Origin: Oscillospiraceae bacterium
Lineage (GTDB): Bacteria > Bacillota > Clostridia > Oscillospirales > Ruminococcaceae
Assembly (NCBI GenBank): GCA_017399765.1
Contig: JAFQBH010000024.1
Location: 62,001-126,000, forward strand
DNA length: 64,000 nucleotides
Direction: 5' to 3'
In this document: positions 1 to 7,241 of the stretch, piece after piece
How positions within the stretch are numbered: position 1 is the first letter of the stretch
Layout: each line of letters opens with the position of its first letter
Notes under the pieces: model-generated
Databases searched by the model: none
The model's input: the letters and a program-made list of their open reading frames with translations, nothing else
What the model was told of the DNA's origin: nothing
Made by a program: the position numbers and the translations under genes

Positions 1-351
1 GATGAAAAGTATATCGTTTTCGTTAAGGTTTGTTAAAAGAGCCGCAAGGTCGCCGGGTCTTTCGATTGCCGGGCCGCTTGTTATTCGGAAACCAACGCCC
101 ATTTCGTTCGCTATGATTTCCGAAAGGGTGGTTTTTCCAAGTCCGGGAGGGCCATAGAGAAGAACGTGGTCCAATGCTTCGCCGCGGCGTTTTGCAGCTT
201 CGATATAAACCGCCATGTTTTCCTTCGCTTTGGTTTGGCCAATATATTCATCAAGAGTTCGGGGGCGGAGAGAAAGTTCGTTTTCCCTGTCCGTTTCCTC
301 ATATTCCGGAGCGACTATTCTGTTTTCAAAATCCATCTGGTTGGAAAGCAT
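1..351 (-). CDS. ruvB: Holliday junction branch-migration helicase RuvB (N-terminal 117 residues, cut by window edge)
   Basis: RuvB is the hexameric AAA+ motor that, with RuvA, drives branch migration of Holliday junctions during recombinational repair. The visible part starts at an ATG at 351 and runs off the left edge. It contains the conserved N-terminal [12 protein letters not shown] segment (about residues 27-38) and the Walker A motif GPPGLGKTT (about residues 65-73), followed by [14 protein letters not shown]. Walker B and the C-terminal winged helix lie outside. It follows ruvA by 14 bases and ruvC further upstream, the usual ruvCAB cluster. Identification is secure; the gene is incomplete only because of the window limit. 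Confidence 0.97.
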   Translation of the reverse strand, partial: MLSNQMDFENRIVAPEYEETDRENELSLRPRTLDEYIGQTKAKENMAVYIEAAKRRGEALDHVLLYGPPGLGKTTLSEIIANEMGVGFRITSGPAIERPGDLAALLTNLNENDILFI

Positions 352-365
352 TTAAAAATCACTCC

Positions 366-974
366 TTATCTTTTCATTGCAATGGCTTTGAGAGCCGCTT
401 TTATCATTTCATCAATGGGAAGGCTCTGGTCAAGTTTTCCGATGACCGCGGCTGCTTCGGAATTTGTGTAACCAAGGCTTACCATTGCGGCAATGGCTTC
501 GCCGGCGTTTCCGCCGATTCTTCCGACAGAAACCGCCGGAGCGGAAGAAAAACCTTTTGAAACGGAATCGTTCGAAATTTTATCGCGGAGCTCAAGAATA
601 ATTCTCTGGGCGGCTTTCGGGCCGATTCCTTTTGCCCTCGTTATGGCTTTTGCGTCACCGGAAGCAACCGCAAGCGCAAAGGAATCCGGGGTGAATTCCG
701 AAAGAACCGCAAGGGCGGCTTTCGGGCCGATTCCGGAAATTGAAGTGAGCATTCTGAAGCAATCCTGCTCCGCTCTGTCATAAAATCCGTAAAGATCGGA
801 ACCGGTTTCCTGGTTATAGGTCATTGTTGTATAAACAAAAACATCGCTGTCTTTCGGCGGAAGGCAGGAAAGAGTTGTTGCGGAAGCTTTGCAAAGATAG
901 CCGACTCCGGCACATTCCACAACAAAAAAGCCTTCCTCAATATGTAAAAGTTTTCCGTTAAGGCTGTATATCAT
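366..974 (-). CDS. ruvA: Holliday junction DNA-binding protein RuvA
   Basis: RuvA is the tetrameric scaffold that binds the four-way junction and loads RuvB. The 202-residue product has the usual family length. It opens with the OB-fold segment MIYSLNGKLLHIEE, contains two helix-hairpin-helix signatures (LTSISGIGPKAALAVLS near residue 75 and ITRAKGIGPKAAQRIILEL near residue 110), and ends with the domain III helices that contact RuvB. The ATG at 974 is preceded by GAGG at a good distance. It lies between ruvC (63 bases upstream, a short palindromic repeat in the gap) and ruvB, so it should be co-transcribed with both. Confidence 0.97.
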   Translation of the reverse strand: MIYSLNGKLLHIEEGFFVVECAGVGYLCKASATTLSCLPPKDSDVFVYTTMTYNQETGSDLYGFYDRAEQDCFRMLTSISGIGPKAALAVLSEFTPDSFALAVASGDAKAITRAKGIGPKAAQRIILELRDKISNDSVSKGFSSAPAVSVGRIGGNAGEAIAAMVSLGYTNSEAAAVIGKLDQSLPIDEMIKAALKAIAMKR

Positions 975-1000
975 ATCTTTTACCTCAAAAATATTTTTTC

Positions 1001-1023
1001 GGGCGGATTATATCCGCCCCTAC
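1001..1023. repeat. Short REP-like palindrome, copy 1
   Basis: A perfect 7-bp inverted repeat GGGCGGA...TCCGCCC with a 5-base centre, followed by CTAC. It lies in the 63-base gap between ruvC and ruvA. The same unit recurs at 61596-61620 (same orientation, ending CCCCTAC) and in inverted orientation at 24379-24397. All three copies sit just 3' of a coding region, as REP-type elements usually do. What mobilises it is unknown. Confidence 0.75.
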
Positions 1024-1037
1024 GGTAAATCGTATTG

Positions 1038-1538
1038 TTATAACTCTTTAATCGCTTTGGAAAGGCGCGAACCGTTGCTGTAACCGTGGCAAATCGCCGC
1101 CGCAAGAGCATCGGCAGTATCGTCCGGTTTCGGAACGGCTTCGAGCCTTAAAGTATCGCGGACCATTATCTGGACCTGGTGTTTTTCCGCTCTTCCGTAA
1201 CCGACCAAAGACTGTTTTATCTGGAGCGGGGTGTATTCAAAAATCGGGATTCCCGCCTGGATCGCGGCAAGAAGGATAACTCCCCTTGCTTCCGCAACGT
1301 CGATGGCGGTTTTCTGGTTGCTGTTGAAATAAAGTCTTTCAATGCTCATACATTCGGGCTTTGTTTCTTCAATAACCTCTTTTACGGTATCGTAAATTAT
1401 CCGGAGCCTTTCTTCAAAAGGCGTTCCGGCGGGGGTATCCACCGCACCGAATTTTACCGGATAGAATTTGTTTTTTACGTAATCCACAACGCCCACTCCG
1501 ACTATTGCATAGCCCGGGTCGATTCCGATTATCCGCAA
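1038..1538 (-). CDS. ruvC: Crossover junction endodeoxyribonuclease RuvC
   Basis: RuvC is the RNase H-fold resolvase that cuts Holliday junctions held by RuvAB. The 166-residue product has the first catalytic aspartate in MRIIGIDPGYAIVG (D7), the acidic residue in CMSIERLYF (E67 region), and the C-terminal DDTADALAAAICH with the paired catalytic aspartates. The start is TTG at 1538 with an AAGGTGA ribosome site upstream; no ATG in frame would keep the IGIDPG strand. It is the first gene of the ruvCAB operon, with its own sigma-A-like promoter directly upstream. Confidence 0.96.
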   Translation of the reverse strand: MRIIGIDPGYAIVGVGVVDYVKNKFYPVKFGAVDTPAGTPFEERLRIIYDTVKEVIEETKPECMSIERLYFNSNQKTAIDVAEARGVILLAAIQAGIPIFEYTPLQIKQSLVGYGRAEKHQVQIMVRDTLRLEAVPKPDDTADALAAAICHGYSNGSRLSKAIKEL

Positions 1539-1580
1539 GCGGTTTCACCTTCTTTACATAGTTACCCATTTTGACATTTT

Positions 1581-1609
1581 ATTATACCATACATATATAT
1601 TTAAGGCAA
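1581..1609 (-). promoter_or_regulatory. Sigma-A-type promoter of ruvCAB
   Basis: Read on the minus strand, TTGCCT (1609-1604) and a perfect TATAAT (1586-1581) are separated by 17 bases. The promoter ends about 42 bases before the ruvC TTG start. No SOS-type (LexA) box is evident here. Confidence 0.6.
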
Positions 1610-1645
1610 TTAATTTTTTGTGAATTTAACAGCAAAAAATCGCGC

Positions 1646-1674
1646 TGGACAAAAAGATTTATTTGTTGTAAAAT
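1646..1674 (+). promoter_or_regulatory. Putative promoter of the DUF2284 gene
   Basis: TGGACA (1646-1651) and TAAAAT (1669-1674) with a 17-base spacer, 35 bases before the ATG of the DUF2284 gene. Both hexamers are one mismatch from consensus. Confidence 0.5.
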
Positions 1675-1709
1675 CAAACCGTATTTCATATAAAAGGAGA
1701 TTTTTTGAT

Positions 1710-2246
1710 ATGACCGACGAAATGCTTGTTTCCCTTGCAAAAGAGGAAGGTTTCACCAGTGCCGCTGTGGTCGATACCGCGGATATCGTTTTTGACGAAG
1801 CTTTCCGCCCCTATTGCGCGGAAAATCTTTGCGGAAAATTTGCCGTTAACTATTCCTGTCCGCCGGATTGCGGAACTCCCGAAGAAATGAAAAACCGCGT
1901 TCTTTTCCACAAACACGCAATCGTTCTCCAAAGCATCTGGCCCATTTCCGATTATAAAGACGGAGAAGCAATCAAAAAAGCGAAGGGACAGCATAATGCC
2001 GCCGGTCTTCGCCTTATGAAAAAACTCCGGGAGAAAGGCCACCCCGGATTTATGATAGGTTCCAGTGGCTGCAGCCTTTGTAACCCCTGCGCCATAACCG
2101 AAGGCAAACCCTGCAATTTTCCGGATATGAAATTTTCCTGCATTTCCGCTTTCTGCATCCACGCAAGAAAACTTGCGGAAAGCGCCGGAATGGAATATGA
2201 CGGAAACGGAACCCTTGCTCTTTTCGGGCTTTATGTCTGCGATTAA
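1710..2246 (+). CDS. DUF2284 family cysteine-rich, probably metal-binding protein
   Basis: A 178-residue soluble protein whose cysteine pattern fits the DUF2284 family of predicted metal-binding proteins: VNYSCPPDCGTPEEM near residue 50, SSGCSLCNPCAITEGKPCNFP near residue 120, and FSCISAFC. The clustered cysteines suggest an Fe-S cluster or another metal site; the biochemical role of the family is not established. I chose the ATG at 1710 because AAAGGAGA lies 9 bases upstream; a GTG further upstream would add 30 residues that overlap the promoter. The gene is monocistronic, followed by a bidirectional terminator. Confidence 0.85.
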   Translation: MTDEMLVSLAKEEGFTSAAVVDTADIVFDEAFRPYCAENLCGKFAVNYSCPPDCGTPEEMKNRVLFHKHAIVLQSIWPISDYKDGEAIKKAKGQHNAAGLRLMKKLREKGHPGFMIGSSGCSLCNPCAITEGKPCNFPDMKFSCISAFCIHARKLAESAGMEYDGNGTLALFGLYVCD

Positions 2247-2253
2247 AAAAAGA

Positions 2254-2286
2254 AAAACGGCGGAAATTTTTTCCGCCGTTTTTTTA
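2254..2286. terminator. Bidirectional terminator between DUF2284 gene and small membrane-anchored protein gene
   Basis: Perfect stem AACGGCGGAA/TTCCGCCGTT with A-run before and T-run after, so it can end transcription from either side of this convergent pair. Confidence 0.85.
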
Positions 2287-2679
2287 TCATATTTTTACCG
2301 TGTAATATTTCATCGTGATGTTTTTTATATCAAAGACAACGTCGCAGCATTGTTTGCGTTTTCCGTTTCCTGCAAGAAGCAAAAAATGCTCGTTGTCTTC
2401 CCAAACCATGGAAATGGCGGCATCCTTTTCCGCAAAAAGAACAAGCTTGCAAATATCCTCGTTGGAATCACATTCTGCCTGAACCTTGATATACATAAGC
2501 CCTTTTGCGCTTTCGGAAGAACCCATAGAAATTTTTATCCAGTTGTTGCCGAACGGAGAATCAAATTCTTCTTCAACAAGGTCGTTTTTGATTTCTTTCG
2601 AAATTTTTCCAACAAAAACCGCGGCGGCGGAAGCAGCAGCCAGACCGGCGGTTAAACCGAACAAAACACTCTTTTTCAT
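2287..2679 (-). CDS. Small membrane-anchored protein of unknown function
   Basis: A 130-residue protein with one N-terminal hydrophobic segment (SVLFGLTAGLAAASAAAVFVG, about residues 3-23) after two lysines, so probably a signal anchor with the rest outside the membrane; there is no lipobox cysteine. The remainder is acidic and beta-rich and includes a CC pair near residue 110. I do not recognise a family. The start is placed at the second ATG (2679): the first ATG (2685) overlaps the GGAGG ribosome site itself and is too close to be used. Flanked by terminators on both sides, so monocistronic. Confidence 0.7.
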   Translation of the reverse strand: MKKSVLFGLTAGLAAASAAAVFVGKISKEIKNDLVEEEFDSPFGNNWIKISMGSSESAKGLMYIKVQAECDSNEDICKLVLFAEKDAAISMVWEDNEHFLLLAGNGKRKQCCDVVFDIKNITMKYYTVKI

Positions 2680-2749
2680 AAACATCCTCCGTTCATTTTT
2701 TATTGCAAAATAATTATCTCACGAAGAAAGTTTTTTGTAAATAGAAAAA

Positions 2750-2780
2750 AACCGGAAAGCAAATTTGCTTTCCGGTTTTT
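2750..2780. terminator. Terminator hairpin downstream of the tRNA-Val 3'-end duplicate
   Basis: Perfect stem AACCGGAAAGCAAA/TTTGCTTTCCGGTT with A and T runs on both sides. It lies just beyond the 19-base tRNA-Val copy at 2783-2801, so on the minus strand the order is tRNA, terminator, spacer, tRNA 3' end, terminator. Confidence 0.75.
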
Positions 2781-2782
2781 TA

Positions 2783-2801
2783 ATGGTGGACGGTACAGGA
2801 C
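2783..2801 (-). repeat. 19-base duplicate of the 3' end of tRNA-Val
   Basis: ATGGTGGACGGTACAGGAC here is identical to 2956-2974, which is the acceptor 3' strand, the CCA end and part of the T stem of the intact tRNA-Val. The matching stops abruptly after 19 bases. The 110-base stretch between this copy and the terminator of the real tRNA (about 2802-2912) resembles no coding region. This is the pattern of an attachment-site remnant or a tRNA-targeted insertion, but no integrase is nearby. Confidence 0.7.
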
Positions 2802-2920
2802 AGCGACTCGCTTTGCTCCCTGCATAAGTTCCGTCAGCCGCTCAAACTTCGCCGAAGACTTGTTTTTGCGGGTTGTCACTTATCGAATGTCGTTCTCGTC
2901 CCTGCGATTTCAATATAAAA

Positions 2921-2955
2921 AACAAAAGGCACGCAAATGCGTGCCTTTTGTTTTT
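2921..2955. terminator. Terminator of tRNA-Val
   Basis: Stem AAAAGGCACGC/GCGTGCCTTTT with a 4-base loop, immediately downstream of the tRNA-Val CCA end on the minus strand and followed there by a T run. Confidence 0.85.
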
Positions 2956-2956
2956 A

Positions 2957-3032
2957 TGGTGGACGGTACAGGACTCGAACCTGTGACCTTCCGCACGTCA
3001 AGCGGAAGCTCTACCAGCTGAGCTAACCGTCC
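2957..3032 (-). tRNA. tRNA-Val (anticodon GAC)
   Basis: On the minus strand a complete 76-base cloverleaf: acceptor GGACGGT pairs with ACCGTCC, D arm GCTC...GAGC, anticodon loop TTGACGT between CTTCCGC and GCGGAAG, T loop TTCGAGT, discriminator A and an encoded CCA. The anticodon GAC reads GUC/GUU valine codons, GUU being the favoured valine codon of this genome. A terminator follows directly and a second copy of the 3' end lies 150 bases further on. Confidence 0.96.
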
Positions 3033-3108
3033 ATAGCTGAGCAAGGGTTATAATATCATATCATTTCAAAAATTGCAAGCGTTTTTTTGAAAAATTTTCA
3101 AAAAAATT

Positions 3109-3621
3109 TTATTCGGCGGGTTTGAATACAAAATCGGAAAACGTGAACTCTGTTTCAAAAAGCGGAAATTTTGCGCTGATGAGCGAAAAATCTTCCGGCG
3201 AAAGAACCGCAGAAAAATCTTCGAAATTCGCGATAAGTTTTTCATTTTCCGTGCTCAAATTAAATTCTTCCGGATCCGAAAGTTCGTCGAAAAGTTCTTC
3301 CAGAAGCAAAAAAGGCGTTCCTTCCGGAAGAGAATCTTTTTTGATTTCCTGTTCCATTCCTTCATAAATTATCTTTGCGTGCTCATCAAAAATTTCAATT
3401 CCCATTCCGGAAAGTTCCGTCGGAGAATTGACAGAAACACTGATGCTCATGCCGTTTTTTGAAGCTTCCATTTCTGTCCGATTATCCCCGAAAACCGCAA
3501 TAACCGAGGAGGAAAAATCCTGTTCATATCTTTTTGCAACCTCCTGTGGAGTTACGGAAACCGAGTTTGAGCACCCGGAAAGCAAAAACAGAAACACAAA
3601 CGACAGAATAATTTTTCTCAT
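3109..3621 (-). CDS. Lipoprotein of unknown function
   Basis: A 170-residue protein with a clear lipoprotein signal peptide: MRKIILSFVFLFLLSGCSN, lipobox LSGC with the modified cysteine near residue 17. The mature part is acidic, rich in Glu/Ser/Phe and without a motif I can name. The ATG at 3621 has GGGAGG 8 bases upstream. That ribosome site is one arm of a terminator-like hairpin (3627-3670), so translation or read-through from the upstream nnr gene may be controlled. The function cannot be inferred. Confidence 0.75.
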   Translation of the reverse strand: MRKIILSFVFLFLLSGCSNSVSVTPQEVAKRYEQDFSSSVIAVFGDNRTEMEASKNGMSISVSVNSPTELSGMGIEIFDEHAKIIYEGMEQEIKKDSLPEGTPFLLLEELFDELSDPEEFNLSTENEKLIANFEDFSAVLSPEDFSLISAKFPLFETEFTFSDFVFKPAE

Positions 3622-3626
3622 ATAAA

Positions 3627-3670
3627 AAACCTCCCTTTCCGGAATAATTTATATCCGCTTCGGGAGGTTT
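3627..3670 (-). promoter_or_regulatory. Terminator-like hairpin that contains the ribosome-binding site of the lipoprotein gene
   Basis: On the minus strand AAACCTCCC (3670-3662) can pair perfectly with GGGAGGTTT (3635-3627), followed by TTTTA. It lies between the nnr stop (3678) and the lipoprotein ATG (3621). The 3' arm contains the GGGAGG Shine-Dalgarno sequence, so when the hairpin forms it would both favour termination and hide the ribosome site. The loop is long (26 bases), which weakens the case for a strong terminator. Confidence 0.55.
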
Positions 3671-3677
3671 TTATTCA

Positions 3678-5216
3678 TCAAAGTCCTTTTTCCGCAAAAA
3701 TTTTGCAAAGATAATCGGGAATATCGCTCGGGAGCATTCCGTATTCGGAAAGTTCCTTTGCGGCATTATCCGCCGCAAGACCATGGAGATAAACTCCGCA
3801 TACCGCGCAGGAAGTTTCGATATAACCCTGGGCGGCAAAGGAAGCTATCATTCCCGCAAGACAATCGCCGCTTCCGCCTTTGGAAAGTCCGGGGTTTCCG
3901 GTGGAATTGAAATAAACATCGCCACCGGGTTCCGCAATAACGGTTGTGGAATCTTTCAGCACAACGATTGCATCAAATTCCTTCGCCGTTTTCAGAGCGA
4001 TTTCAGTTCGTTTTTCAACCGTTTCCGGAATCGAAATTCCGCAAAGGCGAGCCATTTCTCCCATATGCGGGGTTATTATCGGAATCTGTTTTGCTTTTTT
4101 AAGGATTTCCGGATTTCCGGAAATACAGTTGAGCCCGTCCGCATCGATAACAACGGTGCAGTTTGCGTTTTCGAGAACGAATTCAGCGATTTCTCCGATA
4201 TTTTTTCCTCTTCCGAGACCGCAGCCAATCAGAACCGCATCGACGTTTTCGAGGAACGGAAGGATTTTTTCCTTTGCTTCGGCGGAAATTGTTCCGTCAG
4301 GATTTTCCGGAAGAGGAAGAAAAGTTGCCTCGGGAATCCTTCCCGCAATCATGGAAATCACTTTTTCCGTCGTCGCAACGGTGGTTATTCCCGCTCCGGA
4401 TTTCATTGCTCCAAGGGCCGAAAGAACCGCCGCACCGGGAAAATTCGCAGAACCGGTTATGCAAAGGAGCTTTCCGAAGGTGCCTTTGTTGGAAAAGCGG
4501 GGTCTTCTTCTGATTGAAGAAAAAACCATTTCTTCGCTTGTAAGGAAACAATTCTGCGCAACCTGCGCCCGAACTTCGTGAGGAATTCCGATATCAACAA
4601 CTTCCGTCTTTCCGCAAAATTCCTTTCCGGGAAGGAGAAGATGTCCGGGTTTTGCCGCTTCAAAAGCAACGGTGAAATTCGCTTTTACGGAATTTTTTGC
4701 GCAAAGACCCGTTTCTGCATTAACTCCGCTTGGAATATCGAGAGATATTTTTACCGCAATATCGGAATTTATCATTTCGACAATTTCATCATAGGGTGTC
4801 CGGAATTCTCCGGAAAATCCGGTTCCGAAAAGGGCATCGATTATAATATCCGCTCCGCCGAGAAATTCATCGACTTTTTTGCGGTCGAGTTCGAAATCCA
4901 GCATGGTTATTCCCGCCTGGATAACACAGTTATACATATATTTTGCTTCGTCGCTTCTCGGAATTCCGCCGCAGAGAACGACAATTACGTTTGCGCCTTC
5001 TTCAAAAAGCTTTCTTGCAACGACCAATCCGTCGCCGCCGTTGTTTCCGCTTCCGCAGAAAATCATAAAATTGCGGCCCGCAACGTTTGAAAGAGTTTTT
5101 CGGATAAAAGCCGCCGCGGCACAGCCGGCATTTTCCATAAGGCGCTGATAGGTCACGCCCATTTCGTCCGAAAGGCGCTCTTCGGTTTTCATCTGTTCAA
5201 CTGTAAGAATTTTCAT
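3678..5216 (-). CDS. nnr: Bifunctional NAD(P)HX epimerase / ADP-dependent NAD(P)HX dehydratase
   Basis: This enzyme repairs hydrated, inactive NADH and NADPH: the N-terminal YjeF domain epimerises R- and S-NAD(P)HX and the C-terminal ribokinase-like domain dehydrates the S form using ADP. The 512-residue length matches the fused form. The N-terminal domain shows FCGSGNNGGDGLVVAR (residues 53-68), and the C-terminal domain shows the ATP/ADP-binding NPGLSKGGSGDCLAGMIASF near residue 450 and the internal GLGRG. The ATG at 5216 follows AAGGAGGT. Immediately upstream lies a foldback repeat rather than another gene. Confidence 0.96.
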   Translation of the reverse strand: MKILTVEQMKTEERLSDEMGVTYQRLMENAGCAAAAFIRKTLSNVAGRNFMIFCGSGNNGGDGLVVARKLFEEGANVIVVLCGGIPRSDEAKYMYNCVIQAGITMLDFELDRKKVDEFLGGADIIIDALFGTGFSGEFRTPYDEIVEMINSDIAVKISLDIPSGVNAETGLCAKNSVKANFTVAFEAAKPGHLLLPGKEFCGKTEVVDIGIPHEVRAQVAQNCFLTSEEMVFSSIRRRPRFSNKGTFGKLLCITGSANFPGAAVLSALGAMKSGAGITTVATTEKVISMIAGRIPEATFLPLPENPDGTISAEAKEKILPFLENVDAVLIGCGLGRGKNIGEIAEFVLENANCTVVIDADGLNCISGNPEILKKAKQIPIITPHMGEMARLCGISIPETVEKRTEIALKTAKEFDAIVVLKDSTTVIAEPGGDVYFNSTGNPGLSKGGSGDCLAGMIASFAAQGYIETSCAVCGVYLHGLAADNAAKELSEYGMLPSDIPDYLCKIFAEKGL

Positions 5217-5234
5217 GGAGTACCTCCTTATTTG

Positions 5235-5345
5235 CGCCCCTTGTTAAAGGGGAGAGGGCCACGAAGTGGCGAGGGGATTCTTTTACAAAAAAATCCTCCG
5301 CCTTCGCCGCAAGCGGCGAATCCACCTCTCTTTTGCAAGAGAGGC
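5235..5345. repeat. Foldback intergenic repeat, copy 1 (divergent member)
   Basis: GC-rich element with the same architecture as the copies at 7242-7386 and 35677-35808. Outer arms GCCCCTTGTTAAAGGGG on the left and CTCTCTTTTGCAAGAGAGGC on the right are each self-complementary. Inside are a hairpin GGCCACGAAGTGGC, the block GAGGGGATTC, and a second hairpin CGCCGCAAGCGGCG. It lies upstream of nnr and upstream of the pheS promoter. No coding capacity. Confidence 0.7.
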
Positions 5346-5401
5346 TTATGGCTTTTTATCCATTATACCACCCCGTTTATATTTTTCAATCGAAAAAGGG
5401 C

Positions 5402-5430
5402 TTGAAAATTGCTTTTAATTATGTTATTAT
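5402..5430 (+). promoter_or_regulatory. Promoter of the pheS-orf-pheT operon
   Basis: TTGAAA (5402-5407) and TATTAT (5425-5430) with an exact 17-base spacer. Transcription would start near 5437, just before the T-box leader. Confidence 0.7.
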
Positions 5431-5439
5431 CTCTTTTGT

Positions 5440-5728
5440 TGTTAATATATATAACGCATTGACCGGGAGAGTAGGTTTTATTTTTCCGAAAAGAGAGGAA
5501 AAACCATTGGGCTGAAAGTTTTTCCGCGGATAAAATTTTTCTCGAAGTTCACCCGCGAGCGGTTTTGCTGAAAGAATTTTTTCGATTAGGCAAAAACGGG
5601 TTGCTCCGTTAAAAGCAATTTTAAAGTGCCCGAAGAAAATCTTCGGGAATGCGGGTGGTACCGCGGAGAACCTTTTTCAGTTTATGAGTCTTCGTCCCAA
5701 ATTTGCGGCTTGGGGCGGAGATTTTTTT
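5440..5728 (+). ncRNA. T-box leader (Phe-specific) of pheS
   Basis: A T-box element senses uncharged tRNA and switches between antitermination and termination. Visible parts: AGAGAG and GGGCTGAAAG of the stem I apex; a specifier candidate GAAGTTCACC with the Phe codon TTC at 5548-5550; the near-invariant T-box GCGGGTGGTACCGCGG at 5651-5666 whose TGGT can pair with an ACCA tRNA end; and a terminator with arms CGTCCCAA (5693-5700) and TTGGGGCG (5710-5717) followed by T7. A downstream pheS fits the TTC specifier. Family assignment is firm; the exact specifier register is inferred. Confidence 0.93.
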
Positions 5729-5799
5729 ATATCCGTTTTTATCCGCAAAACCAGCAAAACGTCATAAACAAAAATCAAAATAAATGGAGTTGAAAAATT

Positions 5800-6819
5800 T
5801 TGAAAGAGCAGCTTGAACAGATCCGCCTTGAAGCAAAAAAAGCTCTTGAGCTTTGCGAAGATCCCAAAGCACTTGAGGAACTTCGAATCCGCTATCTCGG
5901 CAAAAAAGGCGAGCTCACCGCCATTCTCAAACAGATGGGAAAACTTTCCGCAGAGGAAAGACCCGTTATCGGCCAGCTTGCAAACCAGATCCGCGCCGAA
6001 ATTGAAAACGACCTTAACGAGGCCGCAGAACACATTCACCAGCATCTTCTTGAAAAGAAGCTTGCTTCCGAAACCATTGACGTAACCCTTCCGGGAACCC
6101 CTTGCCCCACCGGTAAGGAACACCCGCTCAACATCGTTCTTAACGAAGTTGAGGATATCTTCCTCGGAATGGGCTTTTCCATTGCGGAAGGTCCCGAAGT
6201 TGAAACCGATTATTACAACTTCGAAGCACTTAACCTTCCGAAAGACCACCCCGCAAGAGATACTCAGGATACTTTCTATATCACCGAAAACGTTCTTCTC
6301 AGAACCCAGACTTCTCCGGTTCAGGTCCGTGTTATGGAAAAACAGCAGCCGCCTATCCGCATTATCGCTCCCGGCCGTGTTTACCGCAGCGATGCTGTTG
6401 ACGCAACCCATTCCCCTCTTTTCCACCAGATCGAGGGACTTGTTGTCGATAAAGACATCACCATGGCTGACCTTAAAGGAACTCTCGAAATCTTCATCAA
6501 ACGTCTTTATGGCGAAGATTCCGTTGTTCGTTTCCGTCCGCACCACTTCCCCTTCACCGAACCTTCCGCCGAAATGGATATCCAGTGCTTCAACTGCCGC
6601 GGCGAAGGCTGCCCGATGTGCAAAAACGAAGGCTGGATCGAAATTCTCGGCTGCGGAATGGTTCACCCGAAAGTTCTTTCCAACTGCAACATCGACCCGG
6701 AAGAATACAGCGGTTTTGCATTCGGAATCGGTCTTGAGCGTATCGTTATGAGAAGATTCGCAATCAACGACCTTCGTCTTCTTTATGAAAACGACCTTCG
6801 TTTCCTCGACCAGTTTTAA
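5800..6819 (+). CDS. pheS: Phenylalanine-tRNA ligase alpha subunit
   Basis: PheS is the catalytic subunit of the alpha2beta2 phenylalanyl-tRNA synthetase, charging tRNA-Phe in the cytoplasm. The 339-residue protein has the N-terminal coiled coil (residues 1-90), motif 2 region [14 protein letters not shown] near residue 207, and the motif 3 segment [16 protein letters not shown] near residue 305. The start is TTG at 5800, 10 bases after GGAG; no ATG gives a full N-terminal coiled coil. It is controlled by the T-box just upstream. pheT, its partner, lies 592 bases downstream with another gene in between. Confidence 0.97.
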   Translation: MKEQLEQIRLEAKKALELCEDPKALEELRIRYLGKKGELTAILKQMGKLSAEERPVIGQLANQIRAEIENDLNEAAEHIHQHLLEKKLASETIDVTLPGTPCPTGKEHPLNIVLNEVEDIFLGMGFSIAEGPEVETDYYNFEALNLPKDHPARDTQDTFYITENVLLRTQTSPVQVRVMEKQQPPIRIIAPGRVYRSDAVDATHSPLFHQIEGLVVDKDITMADLKGTLEIFIKRLYGEDSVVRFRPHHFPFTEPSAEMDIQCFNCRGEGCPMCKNEGWIEILGCGMVHPKVLSNCNIDPEEYSGFAFGIGLERIVMRRFAINDLRLLYENDLRFLDQF

Positions 6820-6838
6820 TTGAAGGAGGAGCTTTGAA

Positions 6839-7234
6839 ATGACCAGCAGAAAAGAACTTTCCGAGCTTACCCTCCGTTTCCAGGCAAGAACTCTTAACAT
6901 TTACCGCAAGCTTTTCTTCGATCTTCAGGAGCGCGAATATTCCGTTGAGCTCCGCGACAGAGCCGCAAAGCTTGCAAAAGCAATAAAAGATGAAGATTAT
7001 CCCGAAGCAAAAAGCCAGGCTGACAACATCACCTATCTTTTCAAACTTTGCTTCCAGGCAAATCTTATTCTTCCTACCGTTTATCAGGGACTTGCCGTTG
7101 ACGGACTTACCCTTTCCGCAACTATTGAAGAAGCAATAAACGGCGAAATCGGTCCCGACCCGGAACCGGAAATCATTCCTGTTGAAAAAATTCCCGAAGC
7201 CGTAAGAAAATATATTCCCGGCGGTGAAAAATAA
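6839..7234 (+). CDS. Conserved-looking protein of unknown function between pheS and pheT
   Basis: A 131-residue, soluble, largely helical and charged protein (MTSRKELSELTLRFQARTL...) with a proline/glutamate-rich C-terminus (PDPEPEIIPVEKIPE). It has a strong AAGGAGGA ribosome site and native codon use (CTT, GTT, GCA), and lies 19 bases after pheS, so it is transcribed under the phenylalanine T-box. I recognise no domain. Its position inside a synthetase operon suggests, without proof, a link to PheST assembly or translation. It is followed by a foldback repeat that separates it from pheT. Confidence 0.75.
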   Translation: MTSRKELSELTLRFQARTLNIYRKLFFDLQEREYSVELRDRAAKLAKAIKDEDYPEAKSQADNITYLFKLCFQANLILPTVYQGLAVDGLTLSATIEEAINGEIGPDPEPEIIPVEKIPEAVRKYIPGGEK

Positions 7235-7241
7235 ATAATTA

